Shown here piece by piece: positions 56,301 to 64,000 of a stretch of 64,000 nucleotides of DNA. Location of the stretch: NCBI RefSeq assembly GCF_006442545.2, contig NZ_CP083952.1:4379501-4443500 (forward strand). The letters are read 5' to 3'. Position numbers and translations under genes: made by a program. The notes beneath the pieces were generated by a model. It did no database searches and was not told where the DNA came from. It saw nothing but the letters and a program-made list of their open reading frames with translations. The stretch comes from Mesorhizobium sp. B2-1-8. GTDB lineage: Bacteria; Pseudomonadota; Alphaproteobacteria; Rhizobiales; Rhizobiaceae. The stretch's first letter is position 1. Every line of letters begins with the position of its first letter.

Positions 56301-56710
56301 CGCACGCCAAAGCGCACTCGCCCGGCATCCGCCATCGGTTTGCCATCACTGGTCTTCAGGCTGACATCGCTCACCTGCAGCGCGACGAAGCTCGAACTGT
56401 CGAGTGTGATGCGCGCGGGCCCGACCGCGACATCGACGTCGACGCCCGCCAGCCTCTCTATGGCACTCTCCGCTTCGACGCGCAGCCGGTCCGACCCGAT
56501 GCCGGAAAGGCCGATGAGATAGACGGCCACCGCGGCCAGCAGCATGAATGCGGCCAGGCCGGCAAACACGCGCGAAAGCATGCGGAAGCCGCGGCCGATC
56601 GCCGCCTGGCCGAGAGGCGGGACACGGCACGCGGACGGCAAGGCCCCCAGGTCGGTGATCTCGTCCCGCCTGAACCTGATCTTCTCGTGCTGGGGTTGCT
56701 CCTGATCCAC
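53330..56710 (-). CDS. AsmA/YhdP-like giant envelope protein
   Basis: The 1126-residue protein has one N-terminal membrane segment (MLSRVFAGLAAFMLLAAVAV, residues 44-68) and a long periplasmic beta-rich region typical of the AsmA/YhdP/TamB-like group (DUF3971 and AsmA-like C-terminal repeats). The C-terminal part has KLTNGVLRGPRIGTTFQGVL and GNANKPVLDVNPLSVIAPGI. In E. coli such proteins form hydrophobic grooves that carry phospholipids to the outer membrane. The GTG at 56710 has GGAAG five bases upstream. It diverges from the peroxiredoxin gene. Confidence 0.87.
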   Translation of the reverse strand: MDQEQPQHEKIRFRRDEITDLGALPSACRVPPLGQAAIGRGFRMLSRVFAGLAAFMLLAAVAVYLIGLSGIGSDRLRVEAESAIERLAGVDVDVAVGPARITLDSSSFVALQVSDVSLKTSDGKPMADAGRVRFGVRLVPLLWGEVRLTSARISDARIVTAAMPSGGDWTAALRNQDGLVDPEKLSDAVFANIHRALDAVREDSMRRIDLRNVEFVLPDAGSIKLVKIADATVVQSGPGGMEFTSEADVDGRTVTVAASATRDIAAHRVTDLHASINLADAGAAAAGSGKLGAVALKLAGSEGSDATASRLTATLSSTGSVLDLGTRGLLQANADINATLVYGSNKIQVDRLLLKTGRSTFDFAGSIGPKPSSGAAGEEPAYRYDLTSDGSTLAPSESPEPALTFLSRVAGVYQTKSHKLVAEQIAVRSAASSEVLGTATVEFVDGKAPGINLALNVHNMPVSHVKQLWPWFSARNARLWVLDNLFGGRVVDANLQFQVVPDRLGNGVPLSADEVFGRFQIEGARFDTAGRIPPIRDAVGVVGFHGNDVDISLSSGTVFMPSGRMVAASNGTLTVKAANRPPVIGALDIDVAGDASAVTELASYEPINAMRHVGILPEDLSGGVTGHVKADIPLQSGVDTEKLDWLVSLDYTGLSLAKPFEGQTVTGADGSITVDPQKAVISAKASLNGIPAELDLVEPLADDGPARSRKVALLLDDKIRAAAMPGLTPLLGGTVKVAIDKSGSGNQNVSADLTNARVDVPWAGWSKGAGVPASATFVMTKSGDTTTLSDFNLDGKTFSVEGSIVLVNGALSSAKFSKVTLNRGDDVAVSVKRSGKGYAVDITGNALDARSLIKQFTSDVDTATKTTGTDNISVSADIDQLTGFHDEQLSNLKLDYSAAGSRVNGLKVSATASSGAAIAISNTTGDGRRSLNVQSADAGAILRFLNIYEHMEGGSITLALTGASDGPMKGKVDTSNFFVVNEPKLASIVSTTPAGDSRSLNQAVNGKLDTSRVKFERGYAEIDKGSGYLKLTNGVLRGPRIGTTFQGVLYDQNNNMDMTGTFMPVYGLNRIFGELPIVGALLGNGRDRGLIGVTYRLRGNANKPVLDVNPLSVIAPGIFRSIFEYR

Positions 56711-56805
56711 GCAATCTTCCGTTGTACGAATTCGCTCGTGGACGAATCCCCGCTCGACACTATATCGCTGTGGCTGCGCGCGTAACCTCAAACAAGGGCA
56801 TCGAT

Positions 56806-57273
56806 ATGGCCGACCTCGAAGTAGGCGATCTCGCGCCGCAATTCGATCTTCCACGGGATGGCGGCGGGTCGCTCAGCCTGGCGGTATCCGCCGGCAAGCC
56901 GGTCGTGCTCTATTTCTATCCGCAGGACGACACGACGAGCTGCACGCAAGAGGCGATCAGCTTCTCACAGCTGAAGCCGGAATTCGAGAAGGCCGGCGCC
57001 GTGGTCATTGGCCTGTCGCCCGACAGCGCCAAGAAACACGACAGGTTCAAGTCGAAATACGATCTCACCATCGATCTTGCCGCCGACGAGGAGCGCAAAG
57101 TGATCGAGGCCTACCATCTGTGGGTCGAGAAATCGATGTATGGCCGCAAATACATGGGTGTCGAGCGTGCGACGTTCCTGATCGGCCGCGACGGGCGGAT
57201 CGCCAGGATTTGGCGCAAGGTCCGGGTCAAGGGCCATGCCGAGGCCGTGCTGGAAGCAGTTCGCGCGCTCTGA
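56806..57273 (+). CDS. Bcp-type peroxiredoxin, single-Cys
   Basis: The 155-residue protein is a BCP/PrxQ-like peroxiredoxin with the peroxidatic Cys46 in YPQDDTTSCTQEAISFSQ. The usual Bcp motif DDTPGCTKEAC has Pro-Gly at the two sites before the Cys; here they are Thr-Ser, and there is no second Cys five residues later. It may be a 1-Cys enzyme reduced by glutathione or glutaredoxin. The ATG at 56806 fits the family start. Confidence 0.9.
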   Translation: MADLEVGDLAPQFDLPRDGGGSLSLAVSAGKPVVLYFYPQDDTTSCTQEAISFSQLKPEFEKAGAVVIGLSPDSAKKHDRFKSKYDLTIDLAADEERKVIEAYHLWVEKSMYGRKYMGVERATFLIGRDGRIARIWRKVRVKGHAEAVLEAVRAL

Positions 57274-57314
57274 ACGCAGCCAAAGCCCACGCAGGCAATC
57301 GACAATTGCGGTCG

Positions 57315-58451
57315 TTACTCGTCAGATGCCTCGACCTTCGGCTGCCGCCCAGTCCTCCAGGATTTCGAAACATGGCTCACATGATCGGCCAGCGCGGCGA
57401 GATGACCACGCAGGCCGCGCGCGCCCATCATCGATGACAGCGTGACTGACTGCGTGGCGAAGCGCCGCTTGAAATCCTCGCCGCCGCAGAGAAAGTCAAT
57501 TGTGGCAAGACCACGGTCGAGCGACCACTGGATATAGTCCATCATCAGTACCATGCCCGGCGAGCCGCGCTCATATTCGGGATCGTAGGTGGTGACGAAA
57601 GCCATCATCGTGCCGTGCTGTTCGAAATTGATCGAGACGGCGACGATCGTGTCGTCAAGCTCCAGCACGAAGATGCGCAACAGCCCGAGGTCGGCCAGCA
57701 CCGAAATGAGCGCGGCGAGAACCGGCGAGCCCTTATCGAACAGATCCGAGGCACGACCATGCCGGGCGAGCCAGAGGCGCTTCAGCGTCGCGACCCGCTC
57801 GAGCACCGGCTCACGCGGGTCCTCCGCATCCAGGAGCCGGAAACGCAAAGCACCGCTCTCTTCCATGAACTTGCGGCCACGACGATAGTTCTGCCGGCCC
57901 TTCTTGGACAACGTCTCGAACCATTCCGCCCCGCGCTGCCAGGGACCCGCGACACGATAGCTGATTTCAGTGCGGTGGTTGGGCCGAAGCGCCTTGCCAT
58001 GGGCCGGTTCCAGCAGGGCATGAACACCGGCATCCGGCAGCAAACGGTTGAGATAGATCAGGTCGAAGCCGCCCTGGTCAAAAACATACTGCCAAAGTCG
58101 GGAGATCGCCCGCGGGTCGCTGTCGGGTGCAACCAGCGCGTCGCAATAGTCACTGTGATCCTTCGCCGCCCATTCGAGCATGCGGACGCCGGAGCGCCTA
58201 AAGGTCGCGAGCGCTATCACGCCATCGAGCCGGTCGCCGTTCCAGGCAAGCCCGATCCTGAGTGCGCGCCGCTCCTGATGCGGGGTGGTGCGCCACCAAG
58301 CCGCGATCCAGTCCGGGTGCTGGAAGACAAGCCCGCCAGCCCGCTGCCAGAGCGCGCTCCAGGCCGGTGCGATCTCGGCCAGGCGCACCGCCGATGTCAC
58401 GACTTCGAAGGTACGTGTCCGCGGGACCGCAAGCACAACGGGAGCGTTCAT
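57315..58451 (-). CDS. GNAT/FemAB-like (CelD/BcsL) acetyltransferase
   Basis: The 378-residue protein matches the BioF2-like acetyltransferase domain of the CelD/BcsL group: GLVFQHPDWIAAWWRTTP near residue 40, and MMAFVTTYDPEYERGSPGMV with the acyl-CoA-binding region near residue 295, and IDFLCGGEDFKRRFATQ. These enzymes may acylate polysaccharides or lipids. Its start overlaps the stop of the fatty acid hydroxylase-like gene by 4 bp (ATGA), suggesting a shared pathway. The true substrate is unknown. Confidence 0.87.
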   Translation of the reverse strand: MNAPVVLAVPRTRTFEVVTSAVRLAEIAPAWSALWQRAGGLVFQHPDWIAAWWRTTPHQERRALRIGLAWNGDRLDGVIALATFRRSGVRMLEWAAKDHSDYCDALVAPDSDPRAISRLWQYVFDQGGFDLIYLNRLLPDAGVHALLEPAHGKALRPNHRTEISYRVAGPWQRGAEWFETLSKKGRQNYRRGRKFMEESGALRFRLLDAEDPREPVLERVATLKRLWLARHGRASDLFDKGSPVLAALISVLADLGLLRIFVLELDDTIVAVSINFEQHGTMMAFVTTYDPEYERGSPGMVLMMDYIQWSLDRGLATIDFLCGGEDFKRRFATQSVTLSSMMGARGLRGHLAALADHVSHVSKSWRTGRQPKVEASDE

Positions 58452-59449
58452 GGCCGTGTCCCTTCCGATGATCGCGAGGTGCGTGGCCGTGGCTTACCAG
58501 GCCGCATGCGCCTGGCGATATGCCCCCACATCCGCTTCAACGGCATGACGTAAAGGCCGGCGAGCGACTGGTAGTCACGCACATCGCGGTCGACCAGCCC
58601 GAACTTGAAGTCCTCGTCGGGCCTCGGCACGCACAATGTTCCGAAGAGCCGATCCCAGAACGAGAAGAGCAGCCCGAAGTTCTTGTCGTAGTGGCGCGGA
58701 TCGACGCTGTGATGCAACTGGTGCCAATGAGGACACAGGATCAAATTGTTGAGCGGGCCGAACGAGATCTTGAAATGCGTGTGCCTGACGAAATCCATCA
58801 TCAGGATGTTGCGCATGACGTAGACGTTGACGCCAAAGACGGTCAGTTCGACAAGGTTCAGCGAAATCAGCGACCAGATGCCGAAGCAGAACCCCACGAT
58901 GAGGCCGTCCCAGGCTCGATTCATCAGCTCGTCGAGCGGATGGACCCTGTCCTTGGTGACCCCGACCATCACCTCGGCCGAGTGATGCACCTTGTGCAGT
59001 TCCCAAAGCAGAGGGTAGCGATGCTGGGCGACGTGATAGAGATAATAGGAAATGTCGTAGGCGAGCAGCATGCTGACGGTGAAGATCAGCACCGTCACCG
59101 GACCTGCCGGCCCCTCGATCAGAGGCGGCTGAAACTGGAACAGTGTCGAAAACAGCCAGTTGGTCCCGTAGCCCACCGCCGTGACGAAAACGATTCCGGC
59201 TGGCAGCATCAGGAAAGGCATCAGGGCCTTCTTCGTGACCCAGAACAGCAGGTCGGCCTTCGCGGAGGGATGGGTGATGACCTCATGCGGGATGACGAAC
59301 TCGAAAAACTCCTTCCAGCTCTTTTCCTCGACCGTGCGCCAATAGGCCACGAGCGCGCTGACAAGGGCAGTCAGCAGCAAAAGCCCGGTCGCCAGCAGAC
59401 TGGTGCCCGAAATCTTGTCGAGGATCTTGCCAATCAGATCGTTCAGCAT
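58448..59449 (-). CDS. sterol desaturase/fatty acid hydroxylase family protein
   Basis: The 333-residue integral membrane di-iron enzyme has the three His boxes: YHVAQH, LHKVHHSAEVMVG and HWHQLHHSVDPRHYDKN, and about four membrane segments. It hydroxylates or desaturates lipid-like substrates. The ATG at 59449 was used because MLNDLIGKIL looks like a normal start; an ATG at 59578 gives 43 more residues with no family features. It is coupled to the acetyltransferase gene. Confidence 0.88.
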   Translation of the reverse strand: MLNDLIGKILDKISGTSLLATGLLLLTALVSALVAYWRTVEEKSWKEFFEFVIPHEVITHPSAKADLLFWVTKKALMPFLMLPAGIVFVTAVGYGTNWLFSTLFQFQPPLIEGPAGPVTVLIFTVSMLLAYDISYYLYHVAQHRYPLLWELHKVHHSAEVMVGVTKDRVHPLDELMNRAWDGLIVGFCFGIWSLISLNLVELTVFGVNVYVMRNILMMDFVRHTHFKISFGPLNNLILCPHWHQLHHSVDPRHYDKNFGLLFSFWDRLFGTLCVPRPDEDFKFGLVDRDVRDYQSLAGLYVMPLKRMWGHIARRMRPGKPRPRTSRSSEGTRP

Positions 59450-59751
59450 CCCTACCGCCACGGTGAATCCGAAATACCAGCTCGCCTTTACTCGAAAAAC
59501 GTCAATCAAATGCAATCGAAGACAGTTAAGAAACCCAAGCCTTGCTCTGCGCAAGACAGATCGCTGCTGGCAGAACATTGGTGCTCATCGCCAACGATTT
59601 CGCGGCATGGCGGCCGCACCCTGGCGATTTACAAGCAACCTCTTGCCCGCGCTGCGTGCATTCGGCGCCGCGCAGTGGACAAGGCAAACCTTTGTTAACC
59701 CTAATAATGTGTAATCGGGCGGTCGTGGTGTCGTAACGAAAGCTTGGTCCC
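59450..59751. other. 302-bp divergent promoter region
   Basis: This gap separates the hydroxylase-like gene (minus) from the M23 peptidase gene (plus). It contains TTTGTTAACCCTAATAATG near 59691-59709, including a TTAACC element that resembles a CtrA half-site, a cell-cycle regulator target in alphaproteobacteria. This is a single half-site only. The longer form of the hydroxylase ORF would use part of this stretch. No other gene is seen. Confidence 0.4.
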
Positions 59752-61056
59752 GTGAACGCAACCGGTCAGTCCGCAGTCTTCGGCAGGCGCAAGGAACCCC
59801 ACACGGTCATCATCGCCCGAGGCAACGAGATCAGGCACTTCACGATCCGTCCCTGGCTCGCGGCATTCATCGGCTCGGCACTCGCCGCCATTGCCATCGG
59901 CTACCTTCTGGCCACATCCTATCTCGTGCTGCGCGACGACCTGATCGGCGCCACCACCGCGCGCCAGGCGCGGATGCAGCAGGCTTACGAGGACCGCATT
60001 TCGGCGCTCCGCGCCCAGGTCGACCGCATCACCAGCAGGCAGCTGCTCGACCAGCAATTGATGGAGACCAAGGTCAGCGAACTGCTCGAGCGCCAGACGC
60101 AGCTCAGCCAACGGCATGGCCGTCTCGGCCCGCTGCTCGAACGCGCCGAGAACGATGTCGGAACGGCGCCCGCCAACGATCCGGCCGCGGCCGCCAAGCC
60201 CGACAAGCGCGCAGAGGTGACCGGCAGCATCAACCAGCCCGCGCAGACCTACGCGGTCGCCGGCCTGGGCGCCGACCTCGGCACCGCCGACACCAGGCCC
60301 TTCTCCTTGTGGTCGACCCGCACCGATCCGCTGCCCAGCGATTCAGCCGCCGATCGCGCCGACAAGCTGTTTGTCTCGATCAACCAGTCGCTGAAATCCA
60401 TCGAGAATGAACAGCTCAGCCGCATCAGCACGCTCGCGGACAATGCCTACAAAAGCGCCGATGCCATCCAGCAGGCGCTGCAGGCAGCCGGACTGCCGGT
60501 CGACAGCGATTTCGGCAAAAACGAAAACGATGTCGGTGGACCGTTGATCCCGCTCAACGCCTCGATGATCTTCGACAGCAAGGTCAAGGAACTGGACGAG
60601 GCGCTGGACACGCTCGACCAGCTGAAAAAAGAAGCGCGCCGGCTGCCGCTTGCCAACCCCGCTCCCGGCCACCCCGTCACCAGTCCGTTCGGCGTGCGCA
60701 CCGACCCCATCCTCGGCACCGCCGCGTTGCATTCGGGCATGGATTTCAGGGCGCCGATCGGCATGGCGGCGCGGGTGACAGCGCCCGGCATCGTGACCAA
60801 GGCCGGCTGGAACGGCGGTTATGGCCGCATGGTGGAAGTCGATCACGGCAATGGCTTTGCGACCCGTTACGGGCATCTCAGCGAGATCGACGTGACGGTG
60901 GGCGAAAAGGTCGACGCCGGCGCAACTATCGGCAAGACCGGCAGCAGCGGGCGCTCGACCGGCCCGCATCTCCACTATGAAGTGCGGCACAATGGCGAGG
61001 CGATCGATCCGCTGCGCTTCCTGACAGTCGGCAAGAAAGTCGCGCAATATCTCTAG
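59752..61056 (+). CDS. M23-family metallopeptidase
   Basis: The 434-residue membrane-anchored peptidoglycan endopeptidase has a cytoplasmic start, one membrane segment near residues 36-58 (WLAAFIGSALAAIAIGYLLA), a coiled-coil region (EDRISALRAQVDRITSRQLL), and a C-terminal M23 domain with ALHSGMDFRAPIG, and GPHLHYEVRHNGEAIDP holding the zinc ligands. The start is GTG at 59752. The catalytic ligands look intact, so it is probably an active hydrolase and not a degenerate EnvC-type activator. Confidence 0.92.
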   Translation: MNATGQSAVFGRRKEPHTVIIARGNEIRHFTIRPWLAAFIGSALAAIAIGYLLATSYLVLRDDLIGATTARQARMQQAYEDRISALRAQVDRITSRQLLDQQLMETKVSELLERQTQLSQRHGRLGPLLERAENDVGTAPANDPAAAAKPDKRAEVTGSINQPAQTYAVAGLGADLGTADTRPFSLWSTRTDPLPSDSAADRADKLFVSINQSLKSIENEQLSRISTLADNAYKSADAIQQALQAAGLPVDSDFGKNENDVGGPLIPLNASMIFDSKVKELDEALDTLDQLKKEARRLPLANPAPGHPVTSPFGVRTDPILGTAALHSGMDFRAPIGMAARVTAPGIVTKAGWNGGYGRMVEVDHGNGFATRYGHLSEIDVTVGEKVDAGATIGKTGSSGRSTGPHLHYEVRHNGEAIDPLRFLTVGKKVAQYL

Positions 61057-61402
61057 CAAGGGCAACCGCTCGCTTGCCGGCTGAATCCGGAAGTCCGGCC
61101 GAGCCGCGCCTCTCTCTCGCCAAGCAGTATCCCGCACCGCCAAACCGCTGACGGCCATCAGCCATTATTGCGGCGCGATCGCAACCCGTCGTTTCTTAAT
61201 GCATGTCGCCCGGAAGTGTCCTCGGTTCCGGGACAACGACATGCATGAAATCAGAAGCTTACAGCAGGTCTGGCGAACCCTATTCGCCGCGACATGCTGT
61301 TGCCTCATCACTGATCAACCGAAGGTGAGACGCAGAAAGATCGGCAGCTCGGTCCCGCGTCCCGAGACTTTTTTGAATTCCATTTGACTGAATAAATGTT
61401 TG
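61057..61402. other. 346-bp gap before the ROK regulator
   Basis: No gene is seen between the M23 gene and the ROK gene. The region near 61201-61242 has CATGTCG and CGACATGC, an inverse pair. The rest is the likely promoter of the ROK-ABC transporter operon. The inverted repeat at 61381-61398 lies next to the ROK start. Confidence 0.6.
61381..61398. promoter_or_regulatory. candidate ROK operator
   Basis: CATTT (61381-61385) and AAATG (61394-61398) are inverse arms around TGACTGAA-like sequence, ending 4 bases before the ROK ATG at 61403. ROK regulators often bind AT-rich repeats next to their own genes. Arms are short, so confidence is low. Confidence 0.4.
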
Positions 61403-62599
61403 ATGCGAACCTTACGTCAAGTGGGGGCGCAAGGCATGGCATTGCGGGGAACCAATCAGGAGTTCGGGCGGCCGTACAACCGGCGCATCGTGCTGGAGTC
61501 CATCCGCCGTCATGGCCCGATCGCACGTGGCGACATTGCCAGGCATGTCGGGCTCACCGTCCAGACCGTGTCGACCATCGTTCGCGAACTGGAGGAACAG
61601 GGCTACATCCTGTCCGTGCGCGAAGATCCGAAGGGGCGTGGCCTGCCACCGGCGACGCTGCGCATCAACCCGGAAGGCGGCTATGCCGTCGGCATCCACC
61701 TGACGCCGCTTGGAATAGACGCCGCACTGATCAATCTCAGCGGCGACGTCATCGAGAGTTCGCGCCGCGAAGCGCCCAACGCGGCGCCCGATCATGCGTT
61801 CGACCAGATCGGCGCCATGGTCCGGGACCTGACCGGCAAGCGGCCCGGCGGCCGCGTCATCGGCGTCGGCATGGCGCTTCCCGGCCCGTTCGACGTGGAC
61901 TCCATGAGCTTCGTCGGCCCGACCACGATGACCGGCTGGAAGCATGTGGCGCTGCGCGAGCGGCTGACGGCCGCGACGGGATTGCCGGCCTTCTTCGAGA
62001 CCGACATGGCCGCAGCCGCGATGGGCGAGCGGCTCTATGGCATCGGAGCCCGCCATTCCGACTATTATTATCTCTATTTCGGCGTTGGGCTCGGCGGCGC
62101 CATGATGCACGACGGCAGCGTTCTGCGCGGCGCCTGGGGCAATGCGGGCGAGATCGGCCACATTCCCGTGGTCGCCGATGGCGAGATTTGCCCCTGTGGC
62201 AACCGAGGCTGCCTCGAGCGCTACCTCTCGCTCGAAGCGCGGGGCCGGCGGGCCGGCAATGACGCCGATTGGGTGGCACAGGTCGGCCCGATCTTTCGCA
62301 ACGCCATCGCCATCATCGAAAACCTCTTCGACCCGGAGACGGTCGTGCTCGGCGGCCTGGCGGCATCGGAGTTGCTCGAACGCCTGGCGGACGCGGCCGA
62401 ACCGCTGCACAATTCGGTTTCGGCCCGCGCGGACCGCAAGACGCCGCGTGTCATCGTTGCCAGCGGCGGCCAGCATGCCGTGCTGCGCGGCGCGGCGGCA
62501 CTTGCCGTTTCCGGGGTATTGTCGCCCCGCTTCGGCCAGATGTTCGCCGCCGAACGCGAGCGCGGCCGCGACGTCCTTTCGGCCCGGGAGATTGCCTGA
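61403..62599 (+). CDS. ROK-family transcriptional regulator
   Basis: The 398-residue protein has an N-terminal HTH (residues 25-75, HGPIARGDIARHVGLTVQTV) and a ROK domain with GVGLGGAMMHDGSVLRGAWG and the zinc motif CPCGNRGCLERYLS. It would sense a sugar and control the transporter genes behind it. The ATG at 61403 was chosen; a TTG just before it is possible. Its stop overlaps the ABC ATPase start (TGATG). Confidence 0.94.
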   Translation: MRTLRQVGAQGMALRGTNQEFGRPYNRRIVLESIRRHGPIARGDIARHVGLTVQTVSTIVRELEEQGYILSVREDPKGRGLPPATLRINPEGGYAVGIHLTPLGIDAALINLSGDVIESSRREAPNAAPDHAFDQIGAMVRDLTGKRPGGRVIGVGMALPGPFDVDSMSFVGPTTMTGWKHVALRERLTAATGLPAFFETDMAAAAMGERLYGIGARHSDYYYLYFGVGLGGAMMHDGSVLRGAWGNAGEIGHIPVVADGEICPCGNRGCLERYLSLEARGRRAGNDADWVAQVGPIFRNAIAIIENLFDPETVVLGGLAASELLERLADAAEPLHNSVSARADRKTPRVIVASGGQHAVLRGAAALAVSGVLSPRFGQMFAAERERGRDVLSAREIA

Positions 62600-63363
62600 T
62601 GAGCGAACCCCTGCTGGTGCTCGACAACGTGACCAAGAATTATGGCGCGATCGAAGCGCTGAAGGGGATCAGCTTTTCCATCGGCAAGGGCGAGGTGGTG
62701 GCGCTGCTCGGCGACAATGGCGCCGGCAAGTCGACGCTGGTCAAGATCATCGCGGGCGGTCTCGAACCGACGTCGGGCCGCATGGTGTTCGAGGGCAAGG
62801 AGTTCCTGGCCCGGTCGCCGGCGGAAGCCAAGGCGGCGGGCATCGAGACCGTCTACCAGGACCTGTCGCTCTGCACCAATGTCGACGTGGTGGCCAATTT
62901 CTTCATGGGCCGCGAGATCACCAGGAAGGTGCTTGGCATTCCCGTGCTCGACGAACGCGCCATGGAAGCCGTCGTCGGCAAGGCGCTGGCCAGCGCCGGT
63001 ACCCGCATTCCTTCGCTGCGCACCAATGTCGAGCATCTCTCGGGCGGCCAGCGCCAGGCCATCGAGCTCAACCGCTTCGTGCACTGGGGCGGCAAGCTCG
63101 TGCTGCTCGACGAGCCGTTCGCCGCCCTTGGCGTCGAGCAGACGCGGCGCGGTCTCGACATGATCCGCCAGGTGGCGAGCCAAGGCATCGGCGTCGTCAT
63201 CATCACGCATATCATGCAGCAGGCTTTCCAGGTCGCCGACCGGATCGTGGTGATCCGGCAGGGCGTCGTGGCGGGCGATGTCGCACGCAACAAAACAAGT
63301 CCCGACGCGGTGATCAACATGATCACCGGGGAGACGCTCGCCGGTGCCGGACCGGCGGGCTGA
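62599..63363 (+). CDS. sugar ABC transporter ATP-binding protein
   Basis: The 254-residue ATPase has Walker A GDNGAGKSTLVKIIAGG, signature HLSGGQRQAIELNRF and Walker B LVLLDEPFAALGVEQT. It is a single-domain form of the ribose/xylose CUT2 group, half the length of the usual fused RbsA. It overlaps the ROK regulator by one base and precedes the binding protein. The permease would lie to the right of the window. Confidence 0.95.
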   Translation: MSEPLLVLDNVTKNYGAIEALKGISFSIGKGEVVALLGDNGAGKSTLVKIIAGGLEPTSGRMVFEGKEFLARSPAEAKAAGIETVYQDLSLCTNVDVVANFFMGREITRKVLGIPVLDERAMEAVVGKALASAGTRIPSLRTNVEHLSGGQRQAIELNRFVHWGGKLVLLDEPFAALGVEQTRRGLDMIRQVASQGIGVVIITHIMQQAFQVADRIVVIRQGVVAGDVARNKTSPDAVINMITGETLAGAGPAG

Positions 63364-63402
63364 GGGACAAAGAGGGGTCCGGCTTAACAGGGAGCCAACG
63401 AC

Positions 63403-64000
63403 ATGAAGCGAATACTTCTTGCTGTCATCGGTATCCTGGCACTGGCTTTTGCCACGCTCACGCCGGCATTCGCCCAGTCCAAGGGTATTGTCTACTACAT
63501 GGTGCCGACATTGCTCGACGAGTTCCAGACCGGCTCCGTGAGCGCGCTGGAGCTGTTCCTGAAACAGACCGGCTATGACATGAAGACGCTGAACGCCGAC
63601 AACAAGACCGACGCCCAGCAGTCACAGATGAACGACGTCATCGCGCTGAAGCCGGCGGCGATCATCCTGGCCGCCGTAGATTTCAACGCGCTGAAACCAT
63701 CGATCGAGGCAGCGCGCGCCGCCGGCATTCCGGTGGTCGAGTTCGACCGCCAGATCACGTCGACGCCGTCCGACTTCACCTCGGTCGCGGGCACCGTCGA
63801 GATCGGCTACGTCGCCGCCGACCAGGCCGAAAAGCTTCTGAAAGCCAAGAACGGCTCGGTGAAGGGCAAGGTCCTGCAGGTGCTTGGCGACCCCGGCGAT
63901 CCCTACACGCTCGACATCCAGAAGGGTTTCGAAGAGAAGATGAAGGCGTTCCCGGACGTCAAGATCATCTCGCTGCCGGCCATGCAATGGGAGGCCAGCA
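63403..64000 (+). CDS. sugar ABC transporter substrate-binding protein (partial)
   Basis: The first 199 codons are present. A signal peptide ([20 protein letters not shown], cut near AFA-QSK) leads into a type 1 periplasmic-binding fold: [40 protein letters not shown] and [20 protein letters not shown], as in ribose/xylose CUT2 binding proteins. GGGAG stands before the ATG. The gene runs off the right edge, so the ligand group and end are not visible. Confidence 0.94.
   Translation, partial: MKRILLAVIGILALAFATLTPAFAQSKGIVYYMVPTLLDEFQTGSVSALELFLKQTGYDMKTLNADNKTDAQQSQMNDVIALKPAAIILAAVDFNALKPSIEAARAAGIPVVEFDRQITSTPSDFTSVAGTVEIGYVAADQAEKLLKAKNGSVKGKVLQVLGDPGDPYTLDIQKGFEEKMKAFPDVKIISLPAMQWEAS

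Noticed and set aside
59691..59709. CtrA binding site before the M23 peptidase gene
   Set aside because: Only a half-site (TTAACC) is present; the second half expected seven bases on is missing.

Overview
The window is about 64 kb of GC-rich, densely packed alphaproteobacterial chromosome. It most resembles Mesorhizobium or a close rhizobial relative. The reasons are the predicted proteins, the suf operon layout with an Irr-type operator, the F1Fo-ATPase zeta inhibitor, GTTC-N7-GTTC-type SOS boxes before recA, and rhizobial palindromic repeats, one of which supplies a protein start (MIPKSGNRFSEKI). No rRNA, tRNA, CRISPR array, transposase or phage gene was seen. This is mostly core genome with small accessory inserts.

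Layout. 1-3163 (minus): a flavin reductase, a MoxR ATPase, a VWA protein and two XdhC-type pieces, which look like a maturation module for a molybdenum hydroxylase. 3343-5441: a periplasmic binding protein coupled to a P1/S58 peptidase. 5451-10335: DUF2171, purB, a VOC dioxygenase-like protein with a possible Tat signal, a small hydrolase, an HpaI-type aldolase and the ATPase zeta subunit. 10613-18883: purine genes purC, purS, a small coiled-coil gene, purQ and, after an interruption, purL. The interruption holds a GST, a lipoprotein, a Pr6Pr-like membrane protein, DUF1127 and a MocR regulator. 18891-30299: BolA and GrxD, an MFS transporter with a palindromic minisatellite at its N terminus, an inositol-phosphatase family protein, ttcA, rpsD, an RNB nuclease, murI, trmJ and icd. 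30378-37570: a GST, alaS, recA, and psuK-psuG for pseudouridine breakdown.

37759-47119 is dominated by the suf iron-sulfur operon on the minus strand: cysteine desulfurase, sufB, an unknown gene, sufC, sufD, sufS, sufT, a frameshifted DUF4375 gene and sufA. An ICE-like Irr operator lies upstream of the first gene. Between sufB and sufC is a rearranged patch holding a 56-bp duplicate of the sufC start and two tiny membrane or membrane-remnant ORFs.

47374-51780 holds an alpha/beta hydrolase and a four-gene envelope operon: GT2, a lipid A biosynthesis N-terminal domain protein, an ArnT-like GT39 and a PAP2 phosphatase. This set suggests lipid A dephosphorylation plus sugar transfer. 52069-61056 has tyrS, a giant AsmA/YhdP-like protein, a Bcp-type peroxiredoxin, a FemAB-like acetyltransferase coupled to a fatty acid hydroxylase, and an M23 peptidase. 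The window ends in a ROK regulator coupled to a sugar ABC transporter (ATPase, then a binding protein cut by the window edge).

All functions are inferred from sequence reading. No database search was run.
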